Source of the DNA: JANXUR01 sp038229415
GTDB taxonomy: Bacteria > Acidobacteriota > Terriglobia > Terriglobales > Acidobacteriaceae
Length of the DNA stretch: 64,000 nt
Assembly (NCBI GenBank): GCA_038229415.1
Contig: JBBROM010000006.1
Span: forward strand, 62,001 to 126,000
Direction of reading: 5' to 3'
A program made the position numbers and the translations under genes. Below the pieces are notes generated by a model. It was not told where the DNA came from. It ran no database searches and saw only the letters and a program-made list of their open reading frames with translations. Below are positions 1 through 9,500 of the stretch, piece after piece. The first letter of the stretch is position 1. Each line of letters starts with the position of its first letter.

Positions 1-1947
<1,947 letters not shown>

Positions 1948-2022
1948 GCTCTGTACAGGCATTCCACCTTCTTGCTAACATACCGAATTGGAAGAGAAAC
2001 ATTCAGTCCGGTCGAGGTATTC

Positions 2023-2958
2023 GTGGAAATAATACGCTGTTTAGCTTGCCCGACTATCGTTCTCTGCCTCGCGCTATCCTCTGCGGCTCAGGATGCGGCC
2101 ACGCCGCGTTCCCAGTGCGCGGCCATTCAACTCCGCATAACAGACAAGCACGGGACACAACTACCCACCTCAGCGCAAGACTTACACTTATTCGACGGCG
2201 ACAAGGAACCGCACAGTGTGCAGGAGATTGTGGGATCGTCGAATGTACCTCTGCGTCTTGGCATCCTCATAGACACGAGTAATTCCGAGCGAGAGTCAAT
2301 GATCTACAAAGAAGCCGCGCGCCAACTGAACCCGTTCTTGGCGGAAATTCTCTCGCGTCCCGAGGATCGGCTATTTGTACTTAAGTTCGATGAAGATACC
2401 CAGACTACGAAGTTCTTAAGCCGCAGCGAGGTCTTAACGCTCAAGACGAGCCTTACCCCTGGCGGCGGCACTGCGCTGTTCGATGCCATAGACCTGGCGA
2501 GCAAGAAAATGCCGCCCCAGCAGGCTGGCCAGCAATACCGCAGGGCTCTGGTTGTGTTTAGCGATGGCCACGACACGGCTAGTCACATATCCAATGGGGA
2601 TGCCTTACACTCCGCCATGATCGGTGGAGTAATGATTTTTATCATCAGCACAGACGAGCGCTCTGGCACCAGCTACGCTGGCGAAAACATCAACAAAGCA
2701 ATCGTGGACAAATTAACCTCGTGGACCGGCGGCGAGGCTTTCTTCCCAGCAGGCGGCAAGGATGTTGCGCGAGCCTTAAGTCAAATAAAGCAAATATTGA
2801 TTCAAATTCGCAGCGTAGAGTATTGCCCACCCGTCCAACGACTGGACGGCAAACTTCATGAGTTCTCGATGAAGACCAGCGACAAAGACGTCCATATCCA
2901 CACGCCTCGGTCGTACCTTGCGCCGAAACCTGCAATTCAATTGGGCGTGGGCAAGTAG
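2023..2958 (+). CDS. Secreted VWFA-domain protein of the acidobacterial type
   Basis: This is a 311-residue protein with a hydrophobic signal sequence ending in ALSSAAQ, so it is probably exported. It carries a von Willebrand factor A fold with an intact metal-binding MIDAS motif DTSNS (D84, S86, S88), followed by GGGTALFDAI and VVFSDGHDT typical of the A domain. Secreted VWFA proteins of this form are strongly expanded in Acidobacteria; their ligands are unknown. I prefer the GTG at 2023 because GAGG lies five bases upstream and a signal peptide starts at once; a longer in-frame form from 1972 adds 17 residues without a ribosome site. It follows uvrB by about 75 bases but has no obvious functional link to it. 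Confidence 0.85.
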   Translation: MEIIRCLACPTIVLCLALSSAAQDAATPRSQCAAIQLRITDKHGTQLPTSAQDLHLFDGDKEPHSVQEIVGSSNVPLRLGILIDTSNSERESMIYKEAARQLNPFLAEILSRPEDRLFVLKFDEDTQTTKFLSRSEVLTLKTSLTPGGGTALFDAIDLASKKMPPQQAGQQYRRALVVFSDGHDTASHISNGDALHSAMIGGVMIFIISTDERSGTSYAGENINKAIVDKLTSWTGGEAFFPAGGKDVARALSQIKQILIQIRSVEYCPPVQRLDGKLHEFSMKTSDKDVHIHTPRSYLAPKPAIQLGVGK

Positions 2959-2974
2959 ATTTCTGTCCAGCGTC

Positions 2975-3295
2975 CTACGACATCCTCTTCTTCTCCGAGT
3001 CCAGCATGCGCACGGCGACGGCGCGCCGGTTGCCGTCCTGCTGCACCGCCACCACCTGCGCCTGCGCTTGCAGCGAACCGTAAGGACTTTTCAGGCACAC
3101 CACATCGGAATACTCCAGCGGCAGCGAGCTGGAGAACAACGCTTCGCTCGAAGAGCCAAACTCAATGGTGGTCGTCTCTCCGGTGCCCGGCGCGCCATTC
3201 ATGGCGAACAATTGCACCCGCATATCCACGGGAACGACCTTGGGAAAGAACTGTGCCAGCTTGGCGACGGGGTCTCTGGGGGTAGTTTCAAACAT
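2975..3295 (-). CDS. Small PilZ-like beta-barrel protein
   Basis: A predicted 106-residue soluble protein. The pattern of alternating strands ending in SLQAQAQVVAVQQDGNRRAV, with the preceding SSLPLEYSDVVCL, resembles the C-terminal half of PilZ domains, which often bind cyclic di-GMP. The N-terminal RxxxR signature needed for that ligand is not evident, so any ligand binding is doubtful. The start is uncertain: ATG at 3295 fits the fold, while a GTG at 3310 sits closer to the GGAGGG at about 3318. It converges with the VWA gene, ending 17 bases from it. It could instead be an unrelated hypothetical protein. Confidence 0.55.
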   Translation of the reverse strand: MFETTPRDPVAKLAQFFPKVVPVDMRVQLFAMNGAPGTGETTTIEFGSSSEALFSSSLPLEYSDVVCLKSPYGSLQAQAQVVAVQQDGNRRAVAVRMLDSEKKRMS

Positions 3296-3487
3296 GGTTT
3301 TGTTGGGCACAATCCCTCCAATGGAGTGCAGCTCCCGGCCTACCCGGAACAGCCACACTGCTGCTTGGCTCAACCATCGGCCAATAGAAGGGAATGCTTC
3401 ATGTTTTCGCAGATGCCGCCGGAACGCGCCAGTAACCCGAGGTAGATGACCATCAGAGTGGCGTCCGCGACTTGCCACAGATGCAAA

Positions 3488-3511
3488 CAGCCTCGACTTG
3501 AGCCGAGGCTG
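3488..3511 (-). terminator. Hairpin downstream of the 3546-4814 propeller gene
   Basis: CAGCCTCG pairs perfectly with CGAGGCTG across an 8-base loop, followed on the minus strand by a short TTTG. It lies 35 bases beyond the stop codon of the upstream minus-strand gene, as expected for a weak intrinsic terminator. Confidence 0.5.
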
Positions 3512-3545
3512 TTCAAGATGCCACTAACCGTTGTCAATAACCGTG

Positions 3546-4814
3546 CTAGATCTGTGCCGTCACCAGAAACACCGGATTCTGCGGCGGCGGGGGGACTCCA
3601 GCCTGCGTACTCGGAGGTCCCGGGATGGTCACTTGATAGGTATCATCCGACGTTCGTATGGTCGCAGTGCCACCGGCATCGTACAAGCTGACGAACACGC
3701 GCGAACTGTCCGAAGAGGGCACGGAGTAGATGGGGAATCGCACTGCGGAGGTGGCCAGTTGAAGCACGGTCGCGCCTAGTGCAATGCTTGCTGATACTTG
3801 AAAAGTCACAGGGTCAACCGACCGCGCGCTTACGCTCACGCTGCCGCCACTCGCAGCATAGCTCACCGCATAAAACTTGCTGCCATCCGGCAACACAGAA
3901 AGTGCGATGGGGTTCGCATCCACAGTTACGGTTGCCAGAAGTACCGGCAACGCTGGTGACTGCGTCGTATCCCACACGGAAACCTTGCCCGTCCCTGGCT
4001 CGCACACATAGAGCCGTGTCCGCTTGGAGTCATACACCAGATAGCTGGGCTGTGCTCCGGCATCCAGCGTCAGCGTTCCTCGCACCGTGTCGGTAAAGGT
4101 GTCAATCACGGTCACCGAATCGCCGCCCTGGTTCGCCACGAACAGCGTCTTGCTGTCCGTACTGGCAACCGCCCACAGGGGCGACTTGCCCACCGCTATC
4201 GGGCTCAGCTGCGAATAGCTAAAGTCCACCGTATTGATGCTGGTGACCGTGCTATCGGTCTGGTTCACCACATACAGCTTGGTGCCATCCGGCGTTTGTG
4301 CCAAGGCCACCGGGCCGTTACCTGTAGGCAACTGCCGTAGCAGCACATTCGCATCTGATACCTGGCCGACCTTGCTGGTGCCAGCATTCAAAACGTACAT
4401 CGCGCCACTCTGCGTGGAGGCTAGGAACGATGGCTTGGAGCCAGTAGGCAGGACAATCGTATTCGGCAGCCCCGGCGAACTCGAACTCAACAGCCCGGTT
4501 GCGGCGTATTCAGAAAGTGTGTCTTCCGACTGATTGGCCACGAAAAAGCGCCCGTTCGGCTCCAGCGCGGCGAATACTGGCCCCTTGCCAATCACGGTAT
4601 TCCCGACATTTGAGTCGCCAGAAACGTCGAGCAAACTGGTGGATCCAAAGTCTGCGCTGCCGTTGGTGGCAACCACCACCACATGCGCTTGCAGCTTGGG
4701 GTCGGGCGGATTATTCGGAATGGGAACAAACACCGGCCGGAACACGTCCGTACAGGCAAACCACAGGGCCATCGGTGCAACCGCACCCAGAAAGATCAAC
4801 CGGCGCAAACTCAT
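3546..4814 (-). CDS. Exported YncE/YVTN-type beta-propeller protein
   Basis: A 422-residue protein starting MSLRRLIFLGAVAPMALWFAC, a hydrophobic signal with a Cys at residue 21 that could be a lipoprotein site, although WFAC is a poor lipobox. The body consists of repeated blades of the form GPVALAQTPDGTKLYVVNQTDSTVTSINT and KTLFVANQGGDSVTVIDT, the YncE/YVTN surface-propeller pattern with about seven blades. Such proteins are usually cell-surface or periplasmic binding scaffolds; a specific role cannot be assigned. The gene stands alone on the minus strand between the PilZ-like gene and ku. A second, unrelated-looking propeller protein is at 55.7 kb. Confidence 0.85.
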   Translation of the reverse strand: MSLRRLIFLGAVAPMALWFACTDVFRPVFVPIPNNPPDPKLQAHVVVVATNGSADFGSTSLLDVSGDSNVGNTVIGKGPVFAALEPNGRFFVANQSEDTLSEYAATGLLSSSSPGLPNTIVLPTGSKPSFLASTQSGAMYVLNAGTSKVGQVSDANVLLRQLPTGNGPVALAQTPDGTKLYVVNQTDSTVTSINTVDFSYSQLSPIAVGKSPLWAVASTDSKTLFVANQGGDSVTVIDTFTDTVRGTLTLDAGAQPSYLVYDSKRTRLYVCEPGTGKVSVWDTTQSPALPVLLATVTVDANPIALSVLPDGSKFYAVSYAASGGSVSVSARSVDPVTFQVSASIALGATVLQLATSAVRFPIYSVPSSDSSRVFVSLYDAGGTATIRTSDDTYQVTIPGPPSTQAGVPPPPQNPVFLVTAQI

Positions 4815-4982
4815 GAGGGAAGGAAAGACTCCTGCTGCAAGGGGCTAGAACCACAAACCTTGATTCTATCAGGCTACAGTTGTGAGGATGCCTCGACAGG
4901 CCGCTAGGGTTGCATGCGGCAGCCCTGATGCCTGCTCGGTTGAAGGCTCGGCGCAACATCCCAGCCGCCGGAGCCGGATGGC

Positions 4983-5834
4983 TTAGGCCTTCTTGCGCGC
5001 CTTCTTCGATGGCATTTGAATCGTCTTGGCCTCGGCTTCCGCCTGCGACGACTTCACTGGCTTTTTGCGGCCTTCCATCAGCGTCAGGCTCTGTTTCAAC
5101 GCTGCCATTAGGTCAATCACGGGAGCCAGCCTCGGAGCCTCTTCCGGCGTCGCCACTTCCCCACCTTCGACCTTGGCCGCGATCATCGCCTTAAGATTCT
5201 CGGCGTAGGTATCTTTATATTTTTCCGCGTCCCATTCGCCGGAAAGCGCTTCGATCAACTGATGCGCGACCTTCACTTCGGCGGCCTTCAACTCCACATC
5301 CGGACGCCCAAAACCATCCACCTGCTTTACCTCGTCTGCATAGAACATGGTGTGCAACACCATTCCGCCGTTGTGCGGACGCAAAAACACGGTGTACTCG
5401 CGATTGTGCATCGTAATCTGTGCAATCGCGTAGTGGCCGGACTCTTCCATCGCCCGTGTCAGCAGTGCATACGGCTTGCGGCCCGCCTCTTCTGGCATCA
5501 GGTAATACGACGAATCGAAGTAAACCGCATCCACCGCGTCGGCCTTGACGAATTCCAGAATCTCCATCGTCTTCGCCGTCTTCGGCTCCATCCGCTTGAT
5601 CTCTTCCGGATCAATGATGACGTACTCACCCTTGCGATACTCAAATCCCTTCACAATCTGGTCGCGCTCCACCACTTCGCCATCAATCGAGCACACCATC
5701 TGCTGTTTGAGCCGCGCGTGATCTTTCTTGTGGAGCTGATTGAACGAGATGGTATTGCTGCGCGCGCCGGAGAACATGCGCACCGGCATCGAGATCAAAC
5801 CAAACGTCAAGTGTCCAGACCAGATCGAAGCCAT
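4983..5834 (-). CDS. ku: Bacterial Ku homodimeric DNA end-binding protein
   Basis: Ku binds double-strand breaks and recruits LigD for non-homologous end joining. The 283-residue product begins MASIWSGHLTFGLISMPV, the diagnostic Ku N terminus, and contains the core ring region including VKGFEYRKGEYVIIDPEEI and the pillar HNREYTVFLRPHNGGMVLHT. The C terminus is a Lys/Ala-rich tail (SSQAEAEAKTIQMPSKKARKKA is its last part) like the DNA-contacting tails of other bacterial Ku proteins. The family is usually 250-320 residues, so this is full length. Its ligase partner, LigD, is encoded 51 kb away at 57.4 kb rather than next to it. Confidence 0.97.
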   Translation of the reverse strand: MASIWSGHLTFGLISMPVRMFSGARSNTISFNQLHKKDHARLKQQMVCSIDGEVVERDQIVKGFEYRKGEYVIIDPEEIKRMEPKTAKTMEILEFVKADAVDAVYFDSSYYLMPEEAGRKPYALLTRAMEESGHYAIAQITMHNREYTVFLRPHNGGMVLHTMFYADEVKQVDGFGRPDVELKAAEVKVAHQLIEALSGEWDAEKYKDTYAENLKAMIAAKVEGGEVATPEEAPRLAPVIDLMAALKQSLTLMEGRKKPVKSSQAEAEAKTIQMPSKKARKKA

Positions 5835-6020
5835 AAGATTCCCCTGAAGCCAGCTGCAAATTTACTTTTCTGCGGCGTAAGTGGAACAACAACATCAGTT
5901 TACCGTGAGTCCACCAATTTCGGCAGTTCAGAATTGCCACTGAAAACTACCAAGTGCACCACTCTAAAGCACGACTGGTTGTGGTGATGAAACGAGTGCA
6001 TCTACAGGCAGTATTGGTAA

Positions 6021-6866
6021 GTGATGCGCACCAGTTGCAGGCGCCTTCCGCTACACTGGCTTCGAGAGGTGAATGACGTGGTGTGGCAAGCGTGGAGTGT
6101 TGCGGACGATTTTTGGGAGCCTTCAATCGTCATTTATCGTCAGCCTCTTATGGCCTTACCCGTCGCGCTTGGCCTCTCCTGCGTCTTTGCACTATTGGCA
6201 TGGCGCATGCGCGCGGTCAGCTTGACCGGGGCTTGCGCCGGCGCGGCCGTTTCTTCGATTGTGCTTTTCTCTAAACCGGAAGCGTTTTTGATTCTATTGC
6301 TCGTGTTCCTGCTCACCTGGGCGGCAACTCGCCTCGGCCGTTCGCGCAAACTACAGGCTGGAATCGCCGAGCGCAGCGCTGGTCGGGGCGCAAGACAGGT
6401 GCTTGCGAATCTCGGCGTCGGAGCAGCCGCCTGCGGAATCCTGTCCTCGCTGCTGCACCTGCAGCCGCAATGGCCGTATCTGTCGTACCTGCTGGTTGCC
6501 TTTATCGCCGCCATGGCGGAAGCCACAGCAGACACCGTCTCCAGCGAGGTCGGGCAGGCAGTGAGCCCGCGCGCGTGGCTGCTGGTGGAATCCCGCTGGG
6601 TTCCAGCCGGCACCGACGGTGCCATCACGGCCCTCGGCACGCTCGCCGGAGCGGCAGGAGCCGCCCTGATAGGATTCGCGGCGATCGGCTTGCGAGTTCT
6701 TTATCTTGAAACAGCTTGGCGTGCTGTGGCGGCGGGGTTTCTGGGCATGATCTTCGACACCTTACTCGGCGGCACTCTCGAACGCCGCGGCAAGCTCGGA
6801 AACGACGCCGTCAACTTCCTAAGCACGCTCTTCGCCGCCCTGCTCGCCATATGGTGGTGCAGGTAG
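6021..6866 (+). CDS. DUF92 family polytopic membrane protein
   Basis: A 281-residue membrane protein with about six hydrophobic segments. It shows the DUF92 (TIGR00297-type) signatures ATADTVSSEVGQ in the middle and GGTLERRGKLGNDAVNFLST near the C terminus. Plant members phosphorylate phytyl phosphate in tocopherol synthesis; the bacterial role is not settled, so no reaction is claimed. The start is uncertain: GTG 6021 and ATG 6024 are adjacent, and the first 40 residues look less conserved than the rest, so a later start is possible. It is followed by two palindromes (6882-6924) and then a metalloprotease on the same strand. Confidence 0.8.
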   Translation: MMRTSCRRLPLHWLREVNDVVWQAWSVADDFWEPSIVIYRQPLMALPVALGLSCVFALLAWRMRAVSLTGACAGAAVSSIVLFSKPEAFLILLLVFLLTWAATRLGRSRKLQAGIAERSAGRGARQVLANLGVGAAACGILSSLLHLQPQWPYLSYLLVAFIAAMAEATADTVSSEVGQAVSPRAWLLVESRWVPAGTDGAITALGTLAGAAGAALIGFAAIGLRVLYLETAWRAVAAGFLGMIFDTLLGGTLERRGKLGNDAVNFLSTLFAALLAIWWCR

Positions 6867-6881
6867 ATTCAGGTCGTGTGG

Positions 6882-6924
6882 GGACGGGCGCCCTCGCCCG
6901 TCCAATCGGGGCCCCAAGCCCCGA
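6882..6924. repeat. Two tandem GC-rich palindromes
   Basis: GGACGGGCG (6882-6890) pairs with CGCCCGTCC (6895-6903) over a CCCT loop, and TCGGGGC (6906-6912) pairs with GCCCCGA (6918-6924) over a CCCAA loop. Neither is followed by a T-run. They fill the gap between the DUF92 and M50 genes and resemble the palindrome at 27828, which shares the GGGC-CCC-GCCC core. Confidence 0.7.
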
Positions 6925-6970
6925 AACTCGCGGCCCTTTACAATAAATTAGTTCACTCAACGAGAGACTC

Positions 6971-8041
6971 TTGAGCCTTCCCGAAATCAACGCCGACCAA
7001 AACGCCGACTCCACACCAATCTTTTTCGCCACGCCGCAGCCGGTGGAAGTCGCCAAGCCCTACCGCCCGCGCTGGTGGGTGCACTGGCTGCTGTTCGCGG
7101 TAACCGCCGCATCCGTGCTCGTAGTAGGTGCGCGCATGCAACACGAGTTCGACGCTGGTCGCCCGCCCCTGACGCTCACCGATCAGGACGCCAGCGACGA
7201 CGCGCTCTCGCCTTATCCCATCGTGTGGGCGTTCAGTTCGCTGAGTAATCTCGCCCTCGGCATTCCCTTCGCGGCCACGCTACTCTTCATCCTCTTTTGC
7301 CACGAGATGGGGCACTACCTCTACTGCCGCCACTATCGCATCGCCGCCACGCCGCCATTCTTCCTCCCGTTCCCCTCGATGATCGGCACCCTCGGCGCCT
7401 TCATCAAAATTCGTGCGCCGATTGAGACGCGCCAGCAGCTTTTCGATATCGGCATCGGAGGCCCTATCGCGGGATTCATTCCCGCGATCGTCTTCACCTT
7501 CATCGGACTCGCGCTGTCACATCCTCAGTCTGACTTCGCGCCGACCATCGGAGTGCCGCTAATCTTCGGAGTCGTCCACGCGCTGCTCGGCCACGCATGG
7601 TCGCCGCAAGCCCTGCTGCTGCATCCCATCGCGCTCGCCGCTTGGGCGGGGATGCTCGCCACCTCGCTCAACCTGCTGCCCGTCGGCCAGCTCGATGGCG
7701 GACACATCCTCTTTGCGCTCTTTCCGCGTTGGCATCGCCGCCTGTCGCTCGTCACCATCGCCGCACTCGTGCTGCTGGCCTGGAGCTTCTACATGGGATG
7801 GATCATCTGGGCCATCCTGCTCAGCATCATGGGCACGCAGCATCCTTACGTCTCGCCGTGGCCCAAGCCCTCGCGCCGCCGCTACGTGCTCGGCGGAGTC
7901 GCCCTGCTGATGCTCGCGCTATCGCTGATGCCCGCGCCGGTGCAAGGCGTAACCCTGCCGCAAGTATGGACAGAAGTTCGCCCTACGCTGCACGAATGGA
8001 AGATGGATGCTTGGCAGTGGGTACAGCGGCGCGCTAAGTGA
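6971..8041 (+). CDS. Site-2-protease family (M50) membrane metalloprotease
   Basis: A 356-residue polytopic protein with the zinc motif HEMGH (H111, E112, H115) inside a transmembrane segment and the second-ligand motif NLLPVGQLDGGH (D242), both required for M50 intramembrane proteolysis. The architecture, with a soluble N terminus and an extended C-terminal membrane part, resembles the EGY1/M50 sister group rather than RseP, since no PDZ domain is visible. Members cleave transmembrane substrates such as anti-sigma factors, but no candidate substrate is encoded nearby. The start is a TTG at 6971 preceded by a weak GAGAG; no ATG is suitably placed. Confidence 0.9.
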   Translation: MSLPEINADQNADSTPIFFATPQPVEVAKPYRPRWWVHWLLFAVTAASVLVVGARMQHEFDAGRPPLTLTDQDASDDALSPYPIVWAFSSLSNLALGIPFAATLLFILFCHEMGHYLYCRHYRIAATPPFFLPFPSMIGTLGAFIKIRAPIETRQQLFDIGIGGPIAGFIPAIVFTFIGLALSHPQSDFAPTIGVPLIFGVVHALLGHAWSPQALLLHPIALAAWAGMLATSLNLLPVGQLDGGHILFALFPRWHRRLSLVTIAALVLLAWSFYMGWIIWAILLSIMGTQHPYVSPWPKPSRRRYVLGGVALLMLALSLMPAPVQGVTLPQVWTEVRPTLHEWKMDAWQWVQRRAK

Positions 8042-8070
8042 AGAACGGAGCGCCGAGGCGCAGCTCTTCA
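8041..8070. terminator. Imperfect hairpin between convergent genes
   Basis: GAAGA (8041-8045) pairs with TCTTC (8066-8070), and GCGC (8051-8054) with GCGC (8059-8062) inside it. It starts at the last base of the M50 stop codon and lies just before the 3' end of the GloVer gene, so it may terminate both directions. Confidence 0.4.
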
Positions 8071-8086
8071 CTAGCCGCCTAAACGT

Positions 8087-9400
8087 TTACTGCGTAATCT
8101 GAAACACGGTCCCCATCATATTGCTGCCGCCCCGATTGGTGGCTCCAATAACATTTCCAAATCCGTCTAGCAGTAGAGTCGAAGTCACATAGCAACCATC
8201 CGCTCCTGCGAAATCATGCAGGGGCAAGAAGTCCCATTGTCCGCCCACCACAGCGGGCTTAGTCAGACGAAACACCACACCGCAGTCGCCAGCACCGCCA
8301 GCACCAGTCGCTCCATAGAACGTCCCAGTTGTGTGGTCCAGCAGCAGGGATATGTCCGCAGGATAAATCCCGCCCCCTGTTCCTTTGCGGAACGTGTGGA
8401 TCAGATAGAATCCCCAACTGCCGCCAACGGTAGCTGGGGGCTTGAGCTTCAATACCGTTCCACCGCATTGATTTTCAGCACAACCGCCGAGGGTCGCCGT
8501 ACCCCAGAGCGATCCCTCGCTATCCATCACTAATCCGCCTTGAGGCAAGTATCCGGCTGGTGAATATGTTGTAGAAAACGAGTAGAGGATGGTTTCCGTG
8601 TATATACCCTTAGAGAGTGACAGAGCAAATAGCGTACCTGTCCCGCCGTTACCGCCGGCAACGGTTGTTCCATATAGGTTTCCTAATGAATCTCGAAGCA
8701 ACGCAGATTCCGGGAAGACTCCATCACTGGCGGATACCCCGAAGTTCCAAAGGATCGTTTCTTCGAAGCCGCTTCCAGCGGATGCAACTTTAAATACCGT
8801 GCCACATCCGCTACTATTCGCGCATGCGCTGGCAGTGCCAGAGCCTCCCAATTCAGTCGTCCCGTAGACTGTTCCTTTATTGTCCACGACCACCCCTGCA
8901 ATTGGATAGGCACCGTCGGAGGCACCGCCCACGAACGCATGCATCGTTCGAAGATCCCACGATCCTCCGGTACTGGTTGGAGCCTTGAGCTTGAATGCCG
9001 TTCCGCAGCAACCACCAGTGGAGAATGATTGTGTTGTTCCGTACAGATTGCCGCCCTTGTCAATTGCCAAGCCGCCAACGGGCGTAGCGCCATCGCTGTC
9101 TCCAGTAAAACTACAAATCACGCTCTCCGTCCACGCACCGCCTGGTACCGATGGCGGTGAGAGCTTGAATATTGCGCCCATGCCCCGCGTTCCGCCCGAC
9201 CCTGTGGTGCCATAGAGATTTCCGGCTGCATCAAAAACCAGTACGCCCCCGGGATATGTTCCATCCGGTTGTGGGCCGAAGCTATACAAGTCGGTAAGAG
9301 TCCGCGCTTTCATCTGGGGCACAGCGCACACTACAACCAAAAACAGGACGATTGCACAAACCCGTGCACGCGACCCGAAAGAAGAACGATTAACCGACAT
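8087..9400 (-). CDS. Secreted GloVer tandem-repeat protein
   Basis: A 437-residue protein with an N-terminal hydrophobic signal (VCAIVLFLVVVCAVPQMKA). It then carries about seven repeats built on DGxYPxxGLxxDxxGNLYGTTxxGG followed by GTVFKL, the TIGR03803-like GloVer repeat found in Acidobacteria, Verrucomicrobia and Gloeobacter. Each repeat probably forms a beta-propeller blade or similar surface module. No anchor domain is visible at the C terminus, which ends at the last repeat (GTVFQITQ). Function is unknown beyond an extracellular or periplasmic location. Confidence 0.85.
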   Translation of the reverse strand: MSVNRSSFGSRARVCAIVLFLVVVCAVPQMKARTLTDLYSFGPQPDGTYPGGVLVFDAAGNLYGTTGSGGTRGMGAIFKLSPPSVPGGAWTESVICSFTGDSDGATPVGGLAIDKGGNLYGTTQSFSTGGCCGTAFKLKAPTSTGGSWDLRTMHAFVGGASDGAYPIAGVVVDNKGTVYGTTELGGSGTASACANSSGCGTVFKVASAGSGFEETILWNFGVSASDGVFPESALLRDSLGNLYGTTVAGGNGGTGTLFALSLSKGIYTETILYSFSTTYSPAGYLPQGGLVMDSEGSLWGTATLGGCAENQCGGTVLKLKPPATVGGSWGFYLIHTFRKGTGGGIYPADISLLLDHTTGTFYGATGAGGAGDCGVVFRLTKPAVVGGQWDFLPLHDFAGADGCYVTSTLLLDGFGNVIGATNRGGSNMMGTVFQITQ

Positions 9401-9500
9401 AGCGGCACCTCAAAGTGGCAAACCCTTGCATGGAATATCGTAAAGTAGCCTCACCTCGGACAATAGCATTCTGAGGAGGTCAGCGCAACCGCGATTGGCC

